A DNA stretch of 64,000 bases from Jannaschia maritima (lineage in GTDB: Bacteria > Pseudomonadota > Alphaproteobacteria > Rhodobacterales > Rhodobacteraceae), in contig NZ_JARGZA010000008.1 in the NCBI RefSeq assembly GCF_030973515.1, positions 1 through 64,000 of the forward strand, given 5' to 3'. Each line of letters begins with the position of its first letter. Position 1 is the stretch's first letter. Below the pieces are notes generated by a model. It was given only the letters and a program-made list of their open reading frames with translations. It made no database searches and had not been told where the DNA came from. Made by a program: the position numbers and the translations under genes. Below are positions 16,722-26,758 of this stretch, piece after piece.

Positions 16722-17996
16722 GTGCCAGTTCATCTCATCCAGACGGGCGTGATCCATCTCGGGTCCGTCGTTCTGTCCGTCGGGGTCGGGGTCGTCCTCG
16801 CGCGGTTCCTCGGCCCCGGGGAGTTCGGCCTCTATGCGTTCGCGCTGGCGATCGTGACCCTTTCGGTCGTGCTGGTGGAGTTCGGGCTGCCGACGGTCAT
16901 GCTTCGCGAGGCTGCCGCGCGGCGCGAGGATCCGGCGATGATCCGAGCGATCGCCTCGCGCCTGGCCGTCGTGGTGCTGGTGAACGGGGCGGTCGCCGTC
17001 GGCCTGCTGATCGGCTCGTGGCTGATCGCACGCGTGGCGATGCGGGACGCGGTCCCGTTGGCACCCTATGGACCCGTGCTGGGGATCGGACTGGCGCTCC
17101 TTCCGGTCCTCGCGCTCGTCAAGCTCGGCAGCGGGACGCTGCGGGGAACGGGCGCCATGCTCACCGGGCAGACGACGGAGTTCGTGGTCCGGAACCTCCT
17201 CCTGTCGCTCGCGGCCCTCGCGACCTTCGCGATATGGCCGGATGCGCGGACGGCCCCGAGCGCGATGGCGATCCATGTCTGCGCCGCCCTCGCGACCCTG
17301 GCGATCACGGGGGCCGCCCTCGCGCGGGTCCTGCCCCGACCACCGAAGGCCGCGCGGCCGGACCCGGTCAAGGCACCGGCGATCCGCCCGCGTCTGCGCA
17401 GCGGCTTCTTCTTCCTGCTCGGCAGCAGCGCGCTGATCGTCAACACGCAGCTCGACGTCGTCATGGTCGGCAGCCTCCTGGGCGCCGAGGATGTCGGCCT
17501 CTACCGGGTCGCCGCACAGGCGGCGATCCTGACCAGCTTCGGCCTGCAGATCGTACAGGTCGCCCTCGCGCCGCGATTCTCCCGGGCCTGGCGCGAAGGC
17601 GACCTCGCCGCGATGAAACGGCTGTGGCTGCAGGGTGCGGCGTTCGGGGGCGGGCTGGCCCTGATCGCGCTGGCGGCCTTCGCGTCATCGGGACGGGTCC
17701 TGCTGGCCACGGTCTTCGGGGACGCCTATTCGGGCAGCTTCACCGTCCTCCTCATCCTCTGCGTCGGCTATGCTGCGAACGCCGCCTGCGGCCCGGTCGG
17801 CGTGATGCTGTCGATGGCCAACCGCGAACGCCTCGTGGCGGCGTGCATATGGGCGACCTTGCTCGGCAACGTGGCGCTCAACTTCACCCTCATCCCCCTT
17901 TTCGGCCTACAAGGCGCGGCGATCGCCACGGCGGTGGCCGTGGCGGGCCTGCAAGGCGCGATGGCCATCGTCGCCTATCGAACCCTGAACGGATAG
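16722..17996 (+). CDS. Wzx-type polysaccharide flippase (MOP superfamily)
   Basis: The 424-residue integral membrane protein has about 12 predicted membrane segments. They start with HLGSVVLSVGVGVVLARFLGPGEFGLYAFA, cut here into two motifs: VVLARFLGP and GEFGLYAFA, the hallmark N-terminus of Wzx/RfbX flippases. The C-terminal half repeats the fold (SALIVNTQLDVVMVG, GLYRVAAQ). It moves lipid-linked repeat units across the inner membrane. The start is GTG at 16722, with AGGAG about nine bases upstream. The gene sits between the initiating transferase and a glycosyltransferase, as expected for a Wzx/Wzy-dependent locus. Confidence 0.88.
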   Translation: MPVHLIQTGVIHLGSVVLSVGVGVVLARFLGPGEFGLYAFALAIVTLSVVLVEFGLPTVMLREAAARREDPAMIRAIASRLAVVVLVNGAVAVGLLIGSWLIARVAMRDAVPLAPYGPVLGIGLALLPVLALVKLGSGTLRGTGAMLTGQTTEFVVRNLLLSLAALATFAIWPDARTAPSAMAIHVCAALATLAITGAALARVLPRPPKAARPDPVKAPAIRPRLRSGFFFLLGSSALIVNTQLDVVMVGSLLGAEDVGLYRVAAQAAILTSFGLQIVQVALAPRFSRAWREGDLAAMKRLWLQGAAFGGGLALIALAAFASSGRVLLATVFGDAYSGSFTVLLILCVGYAANAACGPVGVMLSMANRERLVAACIWATLLGNVALNFTLIPLFGLQGAAIATAVAVAGLQGAMAIVAYRTLNG

Positions 17997-18006
17997 AGGC
18001 GTTGGA

Positions 18007-19095
18007 ATGACCAGGAAACCGCATCTCGCGATCTTCTTGCCCAGCCTGCGGGGTGGCGGCGCGGAACGGGTGATGGTCACCGTCGCGAACGGCATGGTCG
18101 ACCGGGGCTACCGCGTCGACGTTCTGTTGACCAAGGCGGAAGGCCCCTACCTGCAGGACGTGGACCGCACGATCGAGATCGTCGACTTCGACAGGACGCG
18201 GGTCCTGAGCTCCTTCCTTCCGCTCGTCCGGTATCTTCGAAGGGAGAAGCCGGACGCCATGCTGTCCGCGATGAGCCACGTCAACGTCGTCGCGGCGCTG
18301 GCGCGAACGGCGTCCCGGACGAGCACGCGCCTCGTCGTCAGCGAGCGGAACGACGTGAAGCAGATCGAAGGGCGCAGCCCGATCGGTCTTGCGATGCGGA
18401 CGACCTACCCCTCGGCGGACCACGTCGTCGCCGTGTCGGAAGGGATCGCGCGCGACCTCCGACGGCTCCTCCATCTGCCCGACGGCAAGGTCTCGCACAT
18501 CCCCAACCCCGTGGACGTCGAGCGGATAAGGCGACAGGGGCAGGCGCGCCCCGAACATCCGTGGTTCGCCGACGCGGCCGGACCGATCGTCGTCGCGACG
18601 GGCCGGCTCGAGGCGCAGAAGGACTATCCCACGCTCCTGAAGGCCTTCGCATCGATGCGGGGGAAGCGCGGGGTCCGCCTCGCGATCCTCGGACGGGGAT
18701 CGCGGGAAGGGGACCTGCGACGGCAGGCGTCGGACCTGGGCATCGCGGACAGGGTGCACTTCGCCGGGTTCCAGAAGAACCCCTATGCGTGGATGACCCA
18801 TTCCGCGCTGTTCGTCATGTCGTCGCGGCACGAAGGCTTTCCGAACGCCCTGCTGGAGGCGATGGCCTGCGGCACGCCGGTCGTCAGCACGGATTGCCCG
18901 ACGGGGCCGCACGAGATCCTGGATGGCGGACGCTGGGGCGCCCTGGTGCCCGTCGGCGACCCGGAGGCGCTGGCCGACGCCATGTGCCAAACCCTCGACG
19001 ATCCCGGCCCGCCCGACGTCCTCGGCCGAAGCAGGATCTTCGATCCCCGGTCGATCACGCTCTCCTACGCCCGGGCCCTCGGTCTCGAAGCATGA
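18007..19095 (+). CDS. GT4-family glycosyltransferase
   Basis: The 362-residue GT-B enzyme begins with LAIFLPSLRGGGAERVMV, the N-terminal signature of GT4 transferases. It has the donor-binding ATGRLEAQKDYPTLLKAF and the EX7E motif E276GFPNALLE284, followed by AMACGTPVV. It adds one sugar to the lipid-linked repeat unit at the cytosolic membrane face. The gene begins 10 bases after the flippase gene and overlaps the polymerase gene by ATGA. Donor and acceptor cannot be predicted from the sequence alone. Confidence 0.88.
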   Translation: MTRKPHLAIFLPSLRGGGAERVMVTVANGMVDRGYRVDVLLTKAEGPYLQDVDRTIEIVDFDRTRVLSSFLPLVRYLRREKPDAMLSAMSHVNVVAALARTASRTSTRLVVSERNDVKQIEGRSPIGLAMRTTYPSADHVVAVSEGIARDLRRLLHLPDGKVSHIPNPVDVERIRRQGQARPEHPWFADAAGPIVVATGRLEAQKDYPTLLKAFASMRGKRGVRLAILGRGSREGDLRRQASDLGIADRVHFAGFQKNPYAWMTHSALFVMSSRHEGFPNALLEAMACGTPVVSTDCPTGPHEILDGGRWGALVPVGDPEALADAMCQTLDDPGPPDVLGRSRIFDPRSITLSYARALGLEA

Positions 19096-20096
19096 GAGCG
19101 CCGCCGCCCCATCCGCAAAGGTTCGCCGCCGGCCCGCGGATCGTGGTCCCGACGCGAACGCTCTACGCGGTCGTGTTCTCGCTGGCCTATGCGAGCGTGC
19201 TCGCGAGCCTTCCCGTCGACGCCTTCATCGACAGGGAGAACTATCTCTCGTATGCGGGCCGCAGCGACATCATCCTGGAAAGATCCCGCGCCCTCGGATG
19301 GCTGGTCATGCTCTTCAACGAGCCGGCCTGGCTGTATCTGAACATCCTGATCGGAACGTATCTTCCGGCGGAAGGCACCCTGCGGGTCATCATCTTCGGC
19401 TCCGCCCTCGCGCTGTCCATGACGACCTTCGCCCTGTGCCGGCGCAACGTGATCTGGGCGTCCGTCTTCCTTCTCGTCCCGATGGTCCTGAAGAACAACG
19501 TCATCCACCTCCGTCAGGGCGTCGGCATCGCCGTGTTCATCACGGGCTATCACCTTCGGCACAGGGCCGTCGGGAAAGGGCTGATGGCCGTTTCGGGGTT
19601 CGTCCACGCCTCGTTCTTCATCATCGGCTTCATCGGGACCGTGATCTGGTGCATGGACATCGCTCGCCTTTCGGCGCGCGGCAAGGTCGTCATCGCCACC
19701 TTGTCCTTCGTCGCGCTCGGCACCGTGGTCATCGTCATCGCCGGCTTCCTCGGCGCGCGCCAGGCGGAGGTCTACGAAGACTTCGACCTTTCGGGAAGCG
19801 GGTTCGGATTCGTCTTCTGGCTGCTCCTCATGGCGGTCTTCCTGTCGTCCGGAAGGGCGTTCCTCGCGCGCCACACGTTCCCGATCGCGATCGTGGGCTT
19901 CTACATCGCGACCTACTTCACCGTTCCCTTCACCGCGCGGGTGCTGGAAAGCGGCATGGTGCTGATCCTGGTGGCCAGCCTGGACCTGACGGGGTGGCGC
20001 AAGCCGACCTTCCTCGCGATGATCGTTACCCTCTCGCTGGCCTTCTACGCGTCCCGGATCGGCGAGCCGTGGCTCGGATGGGGCGCGCCATTCTGA
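19092..20096 (+). CDS. EpsG-family membrane protein, candidate Wzy polymerase
   Basis: The 334-residue protein has about nine to ten hydrophobic segments. Landmarks seen in EpsG-type polymerases are the acidic DAFIDRENYLSY loop after TM1 and the HLRQGVGIAVFITGYHLRHRA region (given in parts: HLRQGVG and FITGYHLR), followed by GFVHASFFI. These RQG-x-A and H-x-S/A motifs are typical of EpsG O-antigen/exopolysaccharide polymerases. The start is fixed by ATGA overlap with the preceding glycosyltransferase. As the only polymerase candidate in the locus, it probably joins repeat units in the periplasm under control of the Wzc-like co-polymerase. Polymerases diverge strongly, so the specific function rests on context. 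Confidence 0.75.
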   Translation: MRAPPPHPQRFAAGPRIVVPTRTLYAVVFSLAYASVLASLPVDAFIDRENYLSYAGRSDIILERSRALGWLVMLFNEPAWLYLNILIGTYLPAEGTLRVIIFGSALALSMTTFALCRRNVIWASVFLLVPMVLKNNVIHLRQGVGIAVFITGYHLRHRAVGKGLMAVSGFVHASFFIIGFIGTVIWCMDIARLSARGKVVIATLSFVALGTVVIVIAGFLGARQAEVYEDFDLSGSGFGFVFWLLLMAVFLSSGRAFLARHTFPIAIVGFYIATYFTVPFTARVLESGMVLILVASLDLTGWRKPTFLAMIVTLSLAFYASRIGEPWLGWGAPF

Positions 20097-20265
20097 GGGG
20101 GTCCGGCCGAGCCGTCACCGATCCCGCGCGCCCGGCGGCGTCCTTCATGCCGATCCGGGTCGCGGGACGGGCGTCCCGTCCGATCCGGGAGGTATGGCTC
20201 ATTCCCGCCACGACCTGTACCGCTCCCCGCGGGCGGAGCGCGGACTATTGCGAAGGCGGACGACC

Positions 20266-22227
20266 ATGTGTGGACTCGTAGGGTACTGGGCCCCTGGGGA
20301 AGCGTTCTCCGATCGTCTGATCGACGGAATGGCCGAACGGATCGCCCACAGGGGCCCCGACAGTTCGGGCCGATGGCACGACCGGAAGGCCGGCCTCGCC
20401 CTGGGTCACCGGCGCCTGGCCATCGTCGATCTTTCGACCGCCGGACATCAGCCGATGACCTCGCCCTCCGGGCGCTACGTGATCAGCTACAACGGCGAGA
20501 TCTACAACTTCGCGGAGATCCGGGACGAGTTGGCCCGCATCGGCCGGGCGCCGGACTGGAAGGGGCATTCCGATACCGAGGTCCTCCTGGCCGCGATCGA
20601 CGCCTATGGGCTCGAGGAAACGCTTTCCCGCTTGGACGGCATGTTCGCCTTCGCGCTATGGGATCGGTCGGACCGGGTCCTGACCCTGGCGCGGGATCGG
20701 CTGGGAGAGAAGCCCCTCTACTATGGCCTGTCGAACGGCGCCCTGCTGTTCGGATCCGAGCTATCGGCCTTCGCGCCGTTTCCCGGATACGAACCGCGGA
20801 TCGACCGAAGCGTGCTGGCGCTCTTCTTGCGGCACAACTACATCCCCGCGCCCCACAGCATCTTCCAGGGGATCCACAAGTTGCGACCGGGGCATTTCGT
20901 GCGCCTCGAAGGTCCGGGGGACGCGGACGCGCCGACCACCTGCTATTGGGACATCGTCGAGCGAACCCTGGAGGCCGAGCCGGAGCCCGGCGACGCGGCC
21001 CATCTGAAGGCCCGGCTGGACGGGATGCTGCACCGATCGGTGGCGCGTCGCATGGTCGCCGACGTGCCGCTGGGCGCCTTCCTTTCGGGCGGGTTCGACT
21101 CGACCCTGGTCGCGGCGATCATGCAGGCGCAGTCGGATCGACCGGTCAAGACGTTCACGATCGGCTTCTCGGAGGAAGGGTACGACGAGGCGCATCACGC
21201 CCGCGCGGTGGCCGATCACCTGCGGACCGACCACACGGAGCTCTACGTCTCGCCCTCGCAGGCACGCGACGTCATCCCGCGCCTGCCCGAAATCTGGAGC
21301 GAGCCCTTCTCCGACAGCTCGCAGATCCCGACCTTCCTCGTCAGCCGCCTCGCGCGCGAGGACGTGACCGTCAGCCTGTCGGGTGACGGCGGGGACGAGT
21401 TGTTCGGGGGTTACGGACGCTACGATCTCGTGGCGCGGACATGGAAGCGCATCGACGCCGTTCCCGCGATCCTGCGTCGCACAACGGCGGCCGGGCTGCG
21501 AGGGGTTCCGAACGGCGTCCTGCGCGGGATCGAGCGGGCCCTGCCCTCGCGCCTGCGGGCGATGCATCCGGCGGACCGGATGCCCAAGGTCGCCGCGATC
21601 CTCGGCGCCGGTTCGGGCATGACGTTCTACAAGCAGATGGTCTCCCATCAGATCGACCCCACCGCCCTGGTCCTCGGATCCCAGGGCGAACCGCGGACCC
21701 TGCTCGACGATGGCGCCCGGCTGGCGGAGCGCGTGGGCCTCGACGCCGCGATGGCCCTGGCGGACACGGTCACCTACCTGCCCGGCGACATCCTGACGAA
21801 GGTCGACCGGGCCGGCATGGCCGTCAGCCTCGAAGGGCGCATCCCGCTGCTCGACCACGAGCTGGTCGAATTCGCGATGCGGGTCCCGCAGGCCTACAAA
21901 TGCCGTGACGGCCAGTCCAAGTGGCTCCTGCGACAGGTCCTCTACGACTACGTGCCCCGTTCCCTGATGGAGCGTCCGAAGATGGGGTTCGGCGTTCCGA
22001 TCGAGCATTGGCTGGGCGGCGCCCTCCGCGACTGGGCGGAAGCCCTGCTCGGCGAGGATCGCCTGAGAAGCGACGGATACTTCGATCCGAAGCGGGTCCG
22101 CCGGATGTGGCTCGAACATACGAGCGGCAAGCGGCGCTGGCACGCGCAGCTCTGGGACGTCCTCATGTTCCAAGCCTGGCTCGACCGCCATCGCGAGACG
22201 ACCGTCGCCTCGAACGCCGCAGCCTAG
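20266..22227 (+). CDS. asnB: Asparagine synthase-type glutamine amidotransferase (AsnB family)
   Basis: The 653-residue class II amidotransferase has catalytic Cys2 (MCGLVGYW), which fixes the ATG at 20266. The N-terminal Ntn-hydrolase domain (about 2-190) carries RGPDSSG and SYNGEIYN. The C-terminal synthetase domain has the PP-loop L-SGGFDST (274-280) and SGDGGDELFGGYGRY. The length and the EKPLYYG, VDRAGMAVSLEGRIPLLD and ERPKMGFGVPI motifs agree with AsnB1-type proteins. In polysaccharide loci such proteins often amidate uronic acids rather than make asparagine, so the likely role is amidation of a sugar carboxylate in the exopolysaccharide. The 169-bp gap before it holds no other gene. 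Confidence 0.88.
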   Translation: MCGLVGYWAPGEAFSDRLIDGMAERIAHRGPDSSGRWHDRKAGLALGHRRLAIVDLSTAGHQPMTSPSGRYVISYNGEIYNFAEIRDELARIGRAPDWKGHSDTEVLLAAIDAYGLEETLSRLDGMFAFALWDRSDRVLTLARDRLGEKPLYYGLSNGALLFGSELSAFAPFPGYEPRIDRSVLALFLRHNYIPAPHSIFQGIHKLRPGHFVRLEGPGDADAPTTCYWDIVERTLEAEPEPGDAAHLKARLDGMLHRSVARRMVADVPLGAFLSGGFDSTLVAAIMQAQSDRPVKTFTIGFSEEGYDEAHHARAVADHLRTDHTELYVSPSQARDVIPRLPEIWSEPFSDSSQIPTFLVSRLAREDVTVSLSGDGGDELFGGYGRYDLVARTWKRIDAVPAILRRTTAAGLRGVPNGVLRGIERALPSRLRAMHPADRMPKVAAILGAGSGMTFYKQMVSHQIDPTALVLGSQGEPRTLLDDGARLAERVGLDAAMALADTVTYLPGDILTKVDRAGMAVSLEGRIPLLDHELVEFAMRVPQAYKCRDGQSKWLLRQVLYDYVPRSLMERPKMGFGVPIEHWLGGALRDWAEALLGEDRLRSDGYFDPKRVRRMWLEHTSGKRRWHAQLWDVLMFQAWLDRHRETTVASNAAA

Positions 22228-22368
22228 CGGGTTCGCGGCTCCCGCGTCGCGACGCCCCATGCGGTCCGATGGGACGTCGGACGACATCCGAGGCATCGGC
22301 GCCCCCCGCACGTTGTCTCTCCCGGACCCTTCGGCTAGCACGTCGTGCCGAACCGATGTCGGAGACCC

Positions 22369-23481
22369 ATGACCGCCCCGCCCGCCACCATCCTCCACGT
22401 GATTTCGGGGCTCGGCATCGGCGGTGCGGAACGCGCGCTCTACGAATTGCTGCGCGGCGGTCTGAACGATCGGTACGGCAACCGCGTCCTGTCGCTGACC
22501 GATGCGGGGGCCTATGGTCCGCGCCTGCACGACCTTGGGATCCCGGTCGACACGCTCGACATGCGCCGTGGGCGTCCCTCGGTCGGCGCGGCGGCACGCC
22601 TGCGCCGCATCGTCGCCGCGACGCGCCCTGCCCTGATCCAAGGCTGGATGTATCACGGAAACGTCGCGGCCAGCGTGACGGCCGCGACGCTGCGATCGCG
22701 ACCGGTCGTGACGTGGAACGTCCGCACATCGCTGAACGAAGGCGCGCCCGTCCGGCCGCTCGTGCGGGTCTCCGCCCGGCTTTCGCGCGCATCGCGGCCC
22801 CGGGCGATCCTCTACAATTCCGACCGCGCCCTTCGACAGCACGAAGCGGCGGGCTTCCTGGCGAACGGACGGGTGATGCCCAACGGTTTCGACATCGGAC
22901 GGTGGCGGCCCGACCCCGAGGCCGGGTCGCAACTGCGCGACACGCTGTCGATCCCGGCCCGTTGCCGGGTGGTGGGCTACGTCGGGCGCGTGGATCCGGC
23001 GAAGAACCCGCCGAACCTGCTGGCCGCATTGAAGTCCGTCCTGGCCCACGACCCGTCGATCCACGCGGTCGTCGTCGGCCGGGACTGGGACACGGTCGTC
23101 GGACGCGATGCGTCCCCCCGGCTCCATCTCCTCGGGCAGCGCGACGACGTGGTGGCACTGATGCCGGGCTTCGACCTGCTCTGCCTCGCCTCCGACTACG
23201 AGGGGTTCCCCAACGTCGTGGGCGAGGCCATGGCCTGCGGCGTGCCCGTCGCCACGACCGACGTGGGCGACGTGGCGGAGATTGTCGGACCCACGGGCCG
23301 GGTGGTCCCGATCCGCGATCCCGACGCCCTGGCCCAGGCGATCCTGGAAGTGTCGGGCATGGAGCCCGAGGCGCGGCGCGCCCTCGGCATGGCGGCCCGC
23401 GCCCGGGTGGTGGACCGCTACGGGATCGATGCGGCGGTGGGGCGTTACGCGACCCTCTACGAGGGGCTGATCGGGTCCTGA
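22369..23481 (+). CDS. GT4-family glycosyltransferase
   Basis: The 370-residue GT-B protein has N-terminal ILHVISGLGIGGAERALYEL, the central GYVGRVDPAKNPPNLLAAL donor-domain start, and the EX7E motif in YEGFPNVVGEAMACGVPV. The ATG at 22369 is preceded by GGAG at about seven bases; an upstream in-frame ATG (22345) has none. It is the last gene of the polysaccharide unit and presumably adds one sugar of the repeat unit. It shares overall family but little detailed sequence with the other GT4 enzyme upstream, so it is not a recent duplicate. Confidence 0.87.
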   Translation: MTAPPATILHVISGLGIGGAERALYELLRGGLNDRYGNRVLSLTDAGAYGPRLHDLGIPVDTLDMRRGRPSVGAAARLRRIVAATRPALIQGWMYHGNVAASVTAATLRSRPVVTWNVRTSLNEGAPVRPLVRVSARLSRASRPRAILYNSDRALRQHEAAGFLANGRVMPNGFDIGRWRPDPEAGSQLRDTLSIPARCRVVGYVGRVDPAKNPPNLLAALKSVLAHDPSIHAVVVGRDWDTVVGRDASPRLHLLGQRDDVVALMPGFDLLCLASDYEGFPNVVGEAMACGVPVATTDVGDVAEIVGPTGRVVPIRDPDALAQAILEVSGMEPEARRALGMAARARVVDRYGIDAAVGRYATLYEGLIGS

Positions 23482-23836
23482 CGTCCCCGGAACGCCGGCG
23501 GTGCATCCGGTGACGCGGCTCGTCGGGGCGGGCATGCCCGTCATCGGTCAGCGGCGACGGCCCTCCGACACGGCTCGGACGGTTCGCCGCGGCGGACGCC
23601 GGACGCGGGGCCCCCGGACCGACGATGGCCCAATCGCCGGGTCCCGCGCCGTCCGGTCCCCGGCCGGACCATGGGGGATGTCGGGCGCCGAACGACGCTG
23701 CGGCATGATGCGCGTCTTGCCAGACCGGGCATGGGACCCCTAGGCTGCGGACCAGGGACAGGTTCGACGCACCCCTTCCGCCCCGAACGGGCGGATGCAG
23801 GCGCGGCGTCGAACGGCAGCGACAGGGGAGGTGACG
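23482..23836. other. Intergenic region between the polysaccharide and molybdenum hydroxylase units
   Basis: This 355-bp stretch has no credible gene. It contains a perfect 12-bp palindrome CGGGCATGCCCG at 23529-23540, shortly after the glycosyltransferase stop. It must also hold the promoter of the next operon; a weak TTGCCA...CTAGGCT pair near 23717-23746 is the best seen and is not convincing. GGGGAGG precedes the downstream ATG. Confidence 0.45.
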
Positions 23837-24346
23837 ATGCCGGAGATTTCGATGCGCGTGAACGGGACGGACCGGACCGTCCGGGTTGAGAACCGGACGC
23901 TTCTGGTCCACGCCCTGCGCGACGGGCTGCGCCTGACGGGGACCCATGTGGGATGCGACACGTCGCAATGCGGGGCCTGCACGATCCACGTCGACGGCGC
24001 CCCCGTGAAGGCCTGCTCGATGCTCGCGGTCGAAGCGGACGGCGCGGAGGTCGAGACCATCGAAGGGCAGGCCATGTCGGACGGGTCGCTGAACACGATC
24101 CAGCAGGCGTTCCAGGACCACCACGGCCTGCAATGCGGCTTCTGCACGCCGGGCATGGTGATGGCGACCGCCGCCCTGCTGCGCGAGAACCCCAAGCCCG
24201 GCGACGCCGAGATCCGGCACGCGCTGAAGGGCAACATCTGCCGCTGCACCGGATATCAGGGGATCGTGAACGCGATCCTGGCCGCCTCCGGGCAACCCGT
24301 GCCTGCGGCGATGGACAGCGAACCGGCCCCCGTGGCCGCCGAATAA
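23837..24346 (+). CDS. Molybdenum hydroxylase small subunit, two [2Fe-2S] clusters
   Basis: The 169-residue protein carries electrons between the Mo active site and FAD. The plant-type cluster motif is C-x4-C-x2-C in [10 protein letters not shown] with a later ACSM cysteine. The second, all-helical cluster has CGFCTPG and CRCTGY. Both are complete, and the length matches CoxS/CutS-type subunits; a Pro/Ala tail follows. A GGGGAGG ribosome binding site lies about seven bases before the ATG at 23837. It is the first gene of a small-large-medium subunit operon. Confidence 0.92.
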   Translation: MPEISMRVNGTDRTVRVENRTLLVHALRDGLRLTGTHVGCDTSQCGACTIHVDGAPVKACSMLAVEADGAEVETIEGQAMSDGSLNTIQQAFQDHHGLQCGFCTPGMVMATAALLRENPKPGDAEIRHALKGNICRCTGYQGIVNAILAASGQPVPAAMDSEPAPVAAE

Positions 24347-24374
24347 GAACGACGACACACAGGGAGGATACGTC

Positions 24375-26744
24375 ATGTTGGACGGCGGCATCGGCACCGC
24401 GACCAAGCGGCGCGAAGACGTTCGGTTCCTGATGGGACGCGGCAAGTACACCGACGACCACACGCCGGCGGGCACCTGTTACGCCGCCTTCGCGCGGTCT
24501 GACATGGCGCATGGGCGCATCGTGTCCATCGACGCGGCCGCGGCCGAAGGCATGCCCGGCGTGCTGGCCGTCTTCACCGGCGCCGACTTCGCCGACGTGG
24601 GCAGCAACCCGGCCGGTTGGCTGATCAACAGCCGCGACGGCACGCCGATGTACGAGCCCAAGCGCCCCGTCCTGGCGCATGGCAAGGTCCGGCACGTGGG
24701 CGACGCCTATGCCGCCGTGATCGCCGAGACGCGCGAGCAGGCGATGGACGCCGTGGAGGCGCTGGAGGTCGAGATCGAGCCGTTGGACGCCGTGGTCGAC
24801 ATGGCCGCGGCCCTGGCCGACGGCGACAACCGCGTCCACGACGACCTTCCCGGCAACCAGTGCTTCGACTGGGGCTGGATCGAGGACAACCGCGAGGCGA
24901 CGGCGGCGGCGATCGAGGCCGCGCCCCACGTCACCACGCTGGAGCTGGTCAACAACCGCCTGGTCCCCAACGCGATCGAGCCGCGCTGCTCCATCGGCGA
25001 GTACGATCCCGGCACCGGTGACTACAAGCTAACGACGACGTCGCAGAACCCGCACCTGACGCGGCTGCTGATCTCCGCGTTCGTGCTGGGCATCCCGGAG
25101 AACAAGCTGACCGTGATCGGCCCCGACGTGGGCGGCGGCTTCGGATCGAAGATCTACCATTACGGCGAGGAGGCGCTGGTCCTGTCCGCCGCCAAGCGCC
25201 TGGGCCGTCCGGTCAAGTGGACCGCCACCCGGTCGGAAGCGTTCCTGACGGACGCCCACGGCCGCGACCACGTCACCAGGATCGAGCTGGCCTGCGAGAC
25301 GGACGGCACCTTCATCGCCTTCCGCACGGAAACGATGGCCAATGTCGGCGCCTACCTGTCGAACTTCTCCACCGCGACGCCCACCTTCCTGCACGGGACG
25401 CTGATGGCGGGGAACTACACCGTCCCCAACGTCTACGTGAACGTGAAGGCCGTGTTCACCAACACCGCGCCCGTGGACGCCTATCGTGGCGCGGGCCGGC
25501 CGGAGGCCACGTATTCCCTGGAACGCGTGATCGACAAATGCGCGCGAGAACTGGGGATCGACCCCATCGCGATCCGGCGCAAGAACTTCATCCAGCCCGA
25601 CCAGTACCCCTATGCCTCCGCCGCGGGGCTGGAATACGATTCCGGCAACTACGACGCCCTGATGGACGTGCTGGAACGCCGCGCGGACCTCGCCGGGTTC
25701 GAGGGGCGGCGCGCGGAAAGCGAACGGCGCGGCAAGCTGCGCGGCCTGGGGATCAACAGCTACATCGAGGCCTGCGGCATCGCGCCGTCGAACCTGGTGG
25801 GCCAGCTGGGCAGCCGCGTGGGCCTCTACGACGCGGCCACCGTGCGGGTGAACGCGACGGGCAACATATCGGTCATGGTCGGCGCGCACAGCCACGGTCA
25901 GGGGCACGAGACCGCGTTTCCGCAGATCGTGGCCGACATGCTCGGCGTCGATCCGGCGACCATCGAGATCGTCCATGGCGACACGTCGAAGATCCCCTTC
26001 GGCATGGGCACCTACGGGTCGCGGTCGCTGGCGGTCTGCGGATCGGCCGTGCACCGCGCGACCGAGAAGGTGATCGTCAAGGCCAGGAAGATCGCCGCCC
26101 ACATGATGTCGGTCTCCGCCGACGACGTGGACTTCGCGGACGGCCAGTTCAGCGTGCCCGGCACGAACAAGTTCGTGGCCTGGGGCGACGTGGCGCTGAA
26201 GGCCTACATCCCCCACGACTTCCCCTTGGAGGAGATCGAGCCGGGATTGGAGGAGACGGCGTTCTACGACCCCGCCAACTTCACCTATCCCTCGGGCGCC
26301 TATGCCTGCGAGGTGGAGGTCGACCCGGAGACGGGGGTCGTCGACGTCGTGTCCATGGTGGCCGCCGACGACTTCGGCAACGTCGTCAACCCCTTGATCG
26401 TCACGGGCCAGGTCCAGGGCGGGCTGGCGCAGGGCATCGGCCAGGCCCTGCTGGAGCAGACGACCTACGATGCGGACGGCCAGCTCCTGTCGGCCAGCTA
26501 CATGGACTACGCCATGCCGCGCGCCGACGACCTGCCGACCCTGGTGGTGGACCATTCCTCCGTCACGGAATGCACCCACAACCCCCTGGGGGTGAAGGGT
26601 TGCGGCGAGGCGGGGGCCATCGGCTCGCCACCCACGGTGGTCAACGCGGTGATCGACGCGCTGGCCCGCGGCGGCCACGACGTCGCCCATATCGACATGC
26701 CCCTGACGCCCGTGCGCGTCTGGACGGCGCTGCAGCAGGCCTGA
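24375..26744 (+). CDS. Molybdopterin-binding large subunit, form-II CoxL-like aldehyde/xanthine oxidase family
   Basis: The 789-residue catalytic subunit binds molybdopterin cytosine dinucleotide. It contains the Moco motif GGGFGSKIY, the active-site loop AYRGAGR (369-375) and the catalytic Glu745 in [20 protein letters not shown] marks form-II ('putative CODH') enzymes; true aerobic CO dehydrogenases have AYXCSFR with the Cu-binding Cys. CO oxidation is therefore unlikely, and a heterocycle or aldehyde substrate is more probable. It lies 28 bases after the iron-sulfur subunit gene and 14 bases before the FAD subunit gene. Substrate is unknown. The nearby hydantoinase genes suggest, but do not prove, a nitrogen heterocycle. 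Confidence 0.9.
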   Translation: MLDGGIGTATKRREDVRFLMGRGKYTDDHTPAGTCYAAFARSDMAHGRIVSIDAAAAEGMPGVLAVFTGADFADVGSNPAGWLINSRDGTPMYEPKRPVLAHGKVRHVGDAYAAVIAETREQAMDAVEALEVEIEPLDAVVDMAAALADGDNRVHDDLPGNQCFDWGWIEDNREATAAAIEAAPHVTTLELVNNRLVPNAIEPRCSIGEYDPGTGDYKLTTTSQNPHLTRLLISAFVLGIPENKLTVIGPDVGGGFGSKIYHYGEEALVLSAAKRLGRPVKWTATRSEAFLTDAHGRDHVTRIELACETDGTFIAFRTETMANVGAYLSNFSTATPTFLHGTLMAGNYTVPNVYVNVKAVFTNTAPVDAYRGAGRPEATYSLERVIDKCARELGIDPIAIRRKNFIQPDQYPYASAAGLEYDSGNYDALMDVLERRADLAGFEGRRAESERRGKLRGLGINSYIEACGIAPSNLVGQLGSRVGLYDAATVRVNATGNISVMVGAHSHGQGHETAFPQIVADMLGVDPATIEIVHGDTSKIPFGMGTYGSRSLAVCGSAVHRATEKVIVKARKIAAHMMSVSADDVDFADGQFSVPGTNKFVAWGDVALKAYIPHDFPLEEIEPGLEETAFYDPANFTYPSGAYACEVEVDPETGVVDVVSMVAADDFGNVVNPLIVTGQVQGGLAQGIGQALLEQTTYDADGQLLSASYMDYAMPRADDLPTLVVDHSSVTECTHNPLGVKGCGEAGAIGSPPTVVNAVIDALARGGHDVAHIDMPLTPVRVWTALQQA

Positions 26745-26758
26745 GGGGGGGACGGGAC

